A DNA stretch of 9,497 nt from an uncultured Micrococcales bacterium (lineage in GTDB: Bacteria; Actinomycetota; Actinomycetes; S36-B12; UBA10799): positions 1-9,497 of the forward strand of contig CALFYG010000231.1 of the NCBI GenBank assembly GCA_937952095.1. Reading direction: 5' to 3'. Under the pieces are notes generated by a model. That model worked only from the letters and a program-made list of their open reading frames with translations. It did not search any database and was not told the origin of the DNA. Position numbers and translations under genes: made by a program. Below are positions 6,816 through 9,497 of the stretch, one piece after another (positions within the stretch are counted from its first letter, which is position 1; each line of letters opens with the position of its first letter).

Positions 6816-6830
6816 CGGAAGGGGCCTTAC

Positions 6831-7163
6831 GTGGCCGGTGGGAGCGCGATTCGGGGTAGCCGGGTGGGGGCCGGCCCGATGGGCGAAGCGGAGCGCGGGG
6901 AAGCGGCGCCTCGCAAGAAGGTGTCGTTCTACTGTGCCAACGGCCACGAGAGCACACCCAGCTTCGCGCAGGATGCTGCCCCACCGACCGAGTGGGACTG
7001 CCCCCGGTGCGGTCTTCCTGCCGGACAGGACGCCGAGAACCCCCCGGCGCCGCCCAAGACCGAGCCGTACAAGACGCATCTGGCATATGTGAAGGAGCGT
7101 CGCTCCGGTGGTGAGGCGGATGCCCTGCTCGACGAGGCGATGAAGAACCTCCCTGAGGTCTGA
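6831..7163 (+). CDS. rbpA: RNA polymerase-binding protein RbpA
   Basis: RbpA binds RNA polymerase and group 1/2 sigma factors and stabilises the open promoter complex; it is confined to Actinomycetota. In Streptomyces and Mycobacterium it is also linked to rifampicin tolerance. The 110-residue product shows the known layout: an N-terminal tail with AIRGSRVGAGPMGEAERGE (residues 6-24), a zinc-binding core with Cys35, His39, Cys57 and Cys60 (YCANGHE and WDCPRCG), then PPKTEPYKTHLAYVKERRS leading through the basic linker into the sigma-interaction helix and a C-terminal helix ending near residue 108. The GTG at 6831 is preceded by GGAAGGGG at 6817-6824 with a six-base gap, and it gives the family N-terminus MAGGSAIRGS. 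All zinc ligands are present, and I see nothing degenerate. Confidence 0.97.
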   Translation: MAGGSAIRGSRVGAGPMGEAERGEAAPRKKVSFYCANGHESTPSFAQDAAPPTEWDCPRCGLPAGQDAENPPAPPKTEPYKTHLAYVKERRSGGEADALLDEAMKNLPEV

Positions 7164-7190
7164 ACCCTGCGATATCGGGGGCTCTGGCGC

Positions 7191-7204
7191 TACCGTGTGC
7201 GGTA
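7191..7204 (+). promoter_or_regulatory. Candidate metallopeptidase promoter -10 within a dyad
   Basis: TACCGT (7191-7196) fits the TAnnnT actinobacterial -10. It is also the left part of an inverted repeat TACCG-TGTG-CGGTA (7191-7204). Transcription would begin around 7203, about 20 bases before the GTG start, with AGGAGG at 7212-7217 in the leader. CTGCGA at 7167-7172 is a poor -35 match at an 18-base spacing. The dyad could be an operator, but five-base arms are short and could be chance. Confidence 0.4.
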
Positions 7205-7222
7205 ATCCTGCAGGAGGCGCAC

Positions 7223-8191
7223 GTGAAGTTCGACGACAACAACGTCGACATGTCCAGGGTCGACGACCGACGTGATGGACGCGGTTCCTCGAGTCGTTCC
7301 CAGCCTTCGGGGGGCGACCCCACCGCCGGACTGCTGCAGTTGTTGCTGGCCAGCAAACTGGGGAAGGGTGGCGGGGGACTCGTACTTGTGCTGGCCATCT
7401 TCCTGATGTTCGCCTTCTGCAGTCAGACCCAGGAACCCACCGCCCAGGTCCCGCTCGATTCCTCCTTCAACGCGCCGGCGGGTTCCCAGGGGGTCGGCGC
7501 ATCGCTGGCACAGAAGTGCACGGAAGATGCCGCCGACGGGGTCTTCGAGAACACCGACTGCCTGCTGGTGAAGGCCTTCAACGAAACCGACGAGGTCTGG
7601 AGTGGCTACTTCGCCAGCACCGGTCAGCGTTTCCGGGAGCCCCAACTGACGTTCTTCGACGGCCAGACGCGCACTGGTTGCGGACCGGCGAACACCAGCG
7701 TCGGACCGTTCTACTGTCCAGCCGATGAGCGCATCTACTTCGACCTCGGATTCAGCCGGGATCTGGAGCGGCTCGGGGTCCAGGGCCAGTACGCGATGGT
7801 CTACATCATGGCTCACGAGTACGGGCACCACTTGCAGAACATCTCCGGCATCGAACGGCAAGTACGCAAAGTCCAAGCCGCCAACCGCCGCAACGCCAAC
7901 AACTACAGCGTGGCGATGGAACTGCAGGCGGACTGCTTCGCCGGGGTCTGGGGGCGGCTGGCCAACGATGAGGGCAACGTGGTGATCACCCCTGAGGAGT
8001 TCACCCAGGCCACCAACGCCGCGGCAGCCGTGGGCGACGACCGGATCCAACAGGGCGCAGGAATGCGGGTCAACCCGGACACTTTCACACACGGATCAGC
8101 CAAGCAGCGCACCTATTGGTACACCCGTGGCTACAACCAAGGGACCCCGCAGGCGTGCGACACGTTCAAGGAACTCGGCCTTCCGCTGTAG
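7223..8191 (+). CDS. Membrane-anchored neutral zinc metallopeptidase (YpfJ/PF04228-type)
   Basis: This 322-residue protein belongs to the putative neutral zinc metallopeptidase family (YpfJ/KPN_02809 type), whose substrates are unknown. A charged N-terminus (residues 1-50, Arg/Asp/Ser-rich) precedes one membrane segment at about 52-66 (GLVLVLAIFLMFAFCS). This suggests a C-terminal catalytic domain outside the cytoplasm. The domain holds the zinc motif HEYGHH (His198, Glu199, His202), and MELQADCFAG with Glu233 as the likely third ligand, then HGSAKQR near the end. Several cysteine pairs (KCTED...TDC, GCGP...YCP, CDTF) would suit disulfides in an exported domain. The GTG start is chosen because AGGAGG lies five bases upstream. 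The in-frame ATG at 7250 lacks such a site. It is separated from rbpA by 59 bases with its own likely promoter and has no obvious functional tie to its neighbours. Confidence 0.9.
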   Translation: MKFDDNNVDMSRVDDRRDGRGSSSRSQPSGGDPTAGLLQLLLASKLGKGGGGLVLVLAIFLMFAFCSQTQEPTAQVPLDSSFNAPAGSQGVGASLAQKCTEDAADGVFENTDCLLVKAFNETDEVWSGYFASTGQRFREPQLTFFDGQTRTGCGPANTSVGPFYCPADERIYFDLGFSRDLERLGVQGQYAMVYIMAHEYGHHLQNISGIERQVRKVQAANRRNANNYSVAMELQADCFAGVWGRLANDEGNVVITPEEFTQATNAAAAVGDDRIQQGAGMRVNPDTFTHGSAKQRTYWYTRGYNQGTPQACDTFKELGLPL

Positions 8192-8203
8192 GGGGTTGCA
8201 GCC

Positions 8204-8233
8204 GTTAGTCCTTCGCGGCCGCGAAACCCTAAC
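8204..8233. terminator. Possible bidirectional hairpin terminator without T-tract
   Basis: TTCGCGGCCGCGAA (8212-8225) is a perfect 14-base palindrome. It is flanked by GTTAG (8204-8208) and CTAAC (8229-8233), which pair across a symmetrical three-by-three internal loop. The folded form would have a 5-bp outer stem, a 5-bp inner stem and a GGCC tetraloop. It begins 13 bases after the metallopeptidase stop and faces pgl from the other side, where a two-way terminator is expected. No run of T follows on either strand, so it is not a canonical intrinsic terminator. Confidence 0.45.
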
Positions 8234-8279
8234 CGGAGTGCAGAAACTCTCACCAACGAACAGAACTCTCACCGGAGCA
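8221..8279. repeat. Three tandem ~20-base repeat units
   Basis: Three consecutive units align. Unit 1 is 8221-8240 (GCGAAACCCTAACCGGAGTG), unit 2 is 8241-8260 (CAGAAACTCTCACCAACGAA) and unit 3 is 8261-8279 (CAGAACTCTCACCGGAGCA). Units 2 and 3 share CAGAA(A)CTCTCACC with one base deleted. Unit 1 agrees with unit 2 at 10 of 12 core positions (its bases 3-14) and shares the GGAG tail with unit 3. No function can be assigned from the sequence. Confidence 0.6.
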
Positions 8280-8305
8280 CCGTTGAGCGGGCTCAGTTCT
8301 CCGGT
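8271..8305. repeat. Imperfect hairpin (ACCGGAG ... CTCCGGT)
   Basis: ACCGGAG (8271-8277) pairs with CTCCGGT (8299-8305). Inside the loop, TGAG (8284-8287... as TGAGC) pairs with GCTCA (8291-8295) around a short GG/CGGG loop. AGAACT at 8262-8267 could compete for AGTTCT at 8295-8300. On the minus strand this lies 22 bases beyond the pgl stop and could help end that transcript. Confidence 0.4.
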
Positions 8306-8326
8306 CCAGCCGCCGATCCGTGGGAC

Positions 8327-9070
8327 TCAGGCGTAGCGGGTCAGGCCCGGCGGCAGATGAACCGCGGCCGCCTCATCCACCACGAGCAAGGTGAGGTCTC
8401 GTCCATGGACACCGGCGGCCGGCACGGCCAAGGGACCGGGGTCGTTCACGAACAGGCCCACGGCATCGGCTTTCCCCGCGCCGGAGGCGATCAGGACGAT
8501 CTCGTCGGCGGAGTTGATGACGTCGAAGGACATCGAGATACGCACAGGCGGCGGCTTGGGGGAGTCGGTCACGGGGAAGGCCGGGCGAGTCTCCCGCAAC
8601 CCCGGATGCCCCGGGAAGAGGGAAGCGACATGCCCGTCCTCGCCCATCCCGAGAATGCTGATGCAGAACGGGGGACAGGGGTCCCCGTAGGCCGCGAGTT
8701 CCCAAGTGTACGCCTGGGCCCCCTCGCCGACGTCGGTGAAGTCGTCGCTGGTGGGCATCGGATGCACGTTCGCGGACGGCAGGTCGACGACGTCGAGGAG
8801 AGCCTCCCGCGCCATGGTGTCGTTGCGTTGGTCGTCACCTGCCGGGACGAATCGCTCATCGGACCACCACACGTGCACTCTGTGCCAGTCGATACCCTCG
8901 TCGGCGGCCAGGGCGGTCAACGCACCGTGCCCGCCGCGCCCCCCGGTGATGCAGATGTGGGCCACGTCGGCGTCTGCGAGGGTGCGCACGATGGCCCCGG
9001 CCATCCGATTGGCAACCGCCCGGGAGACCCCCTCGGCATCGGGATGGACTGCGACCGAGATGGTGCTCAT
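8327..9070 (-). CDS. pgl: 6-phosphogluconolactonase (DevB type)
   Basis: Pgl hydrolyses 6-phosphoglucono-delta-lactone to 6-phosphogluconate, the second step of the oxidative pentose phosphate pathway, in the cytoplasm. The 247-residue product has the family's normal length and motifs: an N-terminal phosphate-binding loop (ITGGRGGHGAL, residues 41-51), VHVWWSDERFVP (65-76), NVHPMP (101-106), LGMGEDGHVASLFPGHP (140-156) with the conserved His147, DSPKPPPVRISM, and SGAGKADAV near the C-terminus. The glycine loop departs from the more usual TGGS/TGGG form by having Arg45 and His48. The ATG at 9070-9068 overlaps the opcA stop (ATGA on the minus strand). The ribosome-binding sequence GGTGAAGAAGG lies inside the last opcA codons. 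The order opcA-pgl is standard in actinobacteria, where zwf usually lies just upstream. Confidence 0.95.
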   Translation of the reverse strand: MSTISVAVHPDAEGVSRAVANRMAGAIVRTLADADVAHICITGGRGGHGALTALAADEGIDWHRVHVWWSDERFVPAGDDQRNDTMAREALLDVVDLPSANVHPMPTSDDFTDVGEGAQAYTWELAAYGDPCPPFCISILGMGEDGHVASLFPGHPGLRETRPAFPVTDSPKPPPVRISMSFDVINSADEIVLIASGAGKADAVGLFVNDPGPLAVPAAGVHGRDLTLLVVDEAAAVHLPPGLTRYA

Positions 9071-9497
9071 GCCTTCTTCACCGCCCTCTTGCGCGGTGCC
9101 GGTTTCGAGGCCTTCGCCTGACCCCCCGCAGGCGCGGCCTTCTTCACCGCGGGCGCGGCCTTCTTGGCGGTCGCCCGACGCTTGGTGGACGGAACCTCCA
9201 CGGCGGCCAGCGCCTCGGCATAGGTGTCGTCGGGATCGAGGCGGCGCAGCTCCTCCCCGATCAGATCACGCAGATCACGCCGTGGCAGTGGGACGTCGTG
9301 ACTGGCCACTCCCGGACGCGACAGGCGACCGGTGCGGCCGTCCGGACGTGTGAGTTCGATCGGACCGGTCTTGGTGTGGATCACGACGGAGGTGATCCCC
9401 GGACCGTTGCTGCGGTGCAACGTGACAGGCACCTTCAACGCGACCTGCAGCCACGCCTGCAGCAGCGCGGCAGACGGGTTCGAGCGTTCTGCACTCA
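9067..9497 (-). CDS. opcA: Glucose-6-phosphate dehydrogenase assembly protein OpcA, C-terminal part (5' end outside window)
   Basis: OpcA associates with glucose-6-phosphate dehydrogenase (Zwf) and supports its assembly and activity. Only the last 142 codons are visible. The frame stays open to the right edge: bases 9439-9495 read SAERSNPSAALLQAWLQVA, in line with the OpcA interior, so the TTG at 9438 is an internal leucine and not a start. The C-terminal beta-rich domain shows LTRPDGRTGRLSRPG and the closing signature EELRRLDPDDTYAEAL. After that, where OpcA proteins normally end, comes a 40-residue tail (bases 9070-9189) rich in Lys, Ala and Pro, with 14 Lys/Arg and no acidic residue. The tail includes AKKAAPA followed directly by VKKAAPA. 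The stop overlaps the pgl start, so the two are coupled. zwf is expected just beyond the window. Confidence 0.9.
   Translation of the reverse strand, partial: SAERSNPSAALLQAWLQVALKVPVTLHRSNGPGITSVVIHTKTGPIELTRPDGRTGRLSRPGVASHDVPLPRRDLRDLIGEELRRLDPDDTYAEALAAVEVPSTKRRATAKKAAPAVKKAAPAGGQAKASKPAPRKRAVKKA
9071..9165. repeat. Short direct repeats inside the opcA tail
   Basis: GGCGCGGCCTTCTT occurs at 9131-9144 and 9152-9165, 21 bases (seven codons) apart. GCCTTCTTCACCGC occurs at 9071-9084 and 9137-9150. They encode the repeated KKAAPA/VKKA segments of the OpcA tail, which fits expansion of the tail by local duplication. Confidence 0.7.

Larger units (their letters stand above)
8192..8326. other. 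Convergent intergenic spacer between metallopeptidase and pgl
   Basis: These 135 bases separate the ends of two converging genes. They hold a GC palindrome with flanking GTTAG/CTAAC arms (8204-8233), three tandem units of about 20 bases (8221-8279), and a downstream imperfect hairpin (8271-8305). I see no credible gene here; the one frame crossing it is a shadow of the metallopeptidase end. Confidence 0.7.

Noticed and set aside
8221..8279. CRISPR array
   Set aside because: The units are about 20 bases, contiguous and diverged, with no regular spacers and no cas genes nearby.
8127..8336. 69-residue plus frame running across the end of the metallopeptidase gene into the spacer
   Set aside because: It overlaps a conserved gene end, has no ribosome-binding site and encodes only low-complexity sequence.
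8357..9121. 254-residue plus-strand frame opposite pgl
   Set aside because: Pgl on the minus strand carries all family motifs; the plus frame has none and is rich in Gly/Arg/His/Val.
1..9497. A mobile element, phage, defence or biosynthetic system
   Set aside because: Every long conserved frame is a known housekeeping gene in standard actinobacterial order; no transposase, integrase, tRNA, att-like repeat or unassigned operon is present.

Overview
This window is a high-GC (about two-thirds G+C by eye) chromosomal segment of an actinomycete. RbpA, an RNA polymerase-binding protein found only in Actinomycetota, is nearly intact next to secG. The gene order uvrC-rapZ-yvcK-whiA-gap-pgk-tpiA-secG-rbpA, with pgl and opcA of the oxidative pentose phosphate pathway close by, is the conserved actinobacterial core arrangement. 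I cannot name the genus. There is no ppc gene between tpiA and secG, unlike Corynebacterium.

Layout. Positions 1-3518 (+) hold the 3' end of uvrC, then rapZ, yvcK and whiA. The first three are chained by ATGA stop/start overlaps. whiA is separated by 64 bases that contain a candidate leaderless promoter and small dyads. Positions 3560-6545 (+) hold gap, pgk and tpiA, an overlapping lower-glycolysis operon behind a recognisable promoter and a strong Shine-Dalgarno site. An AT-rich 8-8-8 dyad sits across the expected transcription start. Positions 6585-7163 (+) hold secG and rbpA, short housekeeping genes for secretion and transcription. Positions 7223-8191 (+) hold a membrane-anchored HEXXH zinc metallopeptidase of the YpfJ type with its own likely promoter. 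Positions 8192-8326 are a convergent intergenic spacer with a GC palindrome and three tandem 20-base units. Positions 8327-9497 (-) hold pgl and the 3' part of opcA, overlapping by ATGA and running toward the glycolytic genes.

How the genes work together. gap, pgk and tpiA carry out consecutive triose-phosphate steps. pgl performs the second step of the oxidative pentose phosphate pathway, and opcA assists the glucose-6-phosphate dehydrogenase that performs the first. rapZ and yvcK are linked in other bacteria to amino-sugar and cell-envelope metabolism, and whiA to cell division and sporulation control, so the region joins central carbon flux to envelope growth.

I see no phage, IS element, CRISPR array, tRNA, rRNA or defence system. 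The window is essentially ordinary core genome. The items most worth a second look are the dyad at the gap start site, the tandem repeats in the convergent spacer, the Lys/Ala/Pro-rich tail of OpcA, and the SD-less start of whiA.
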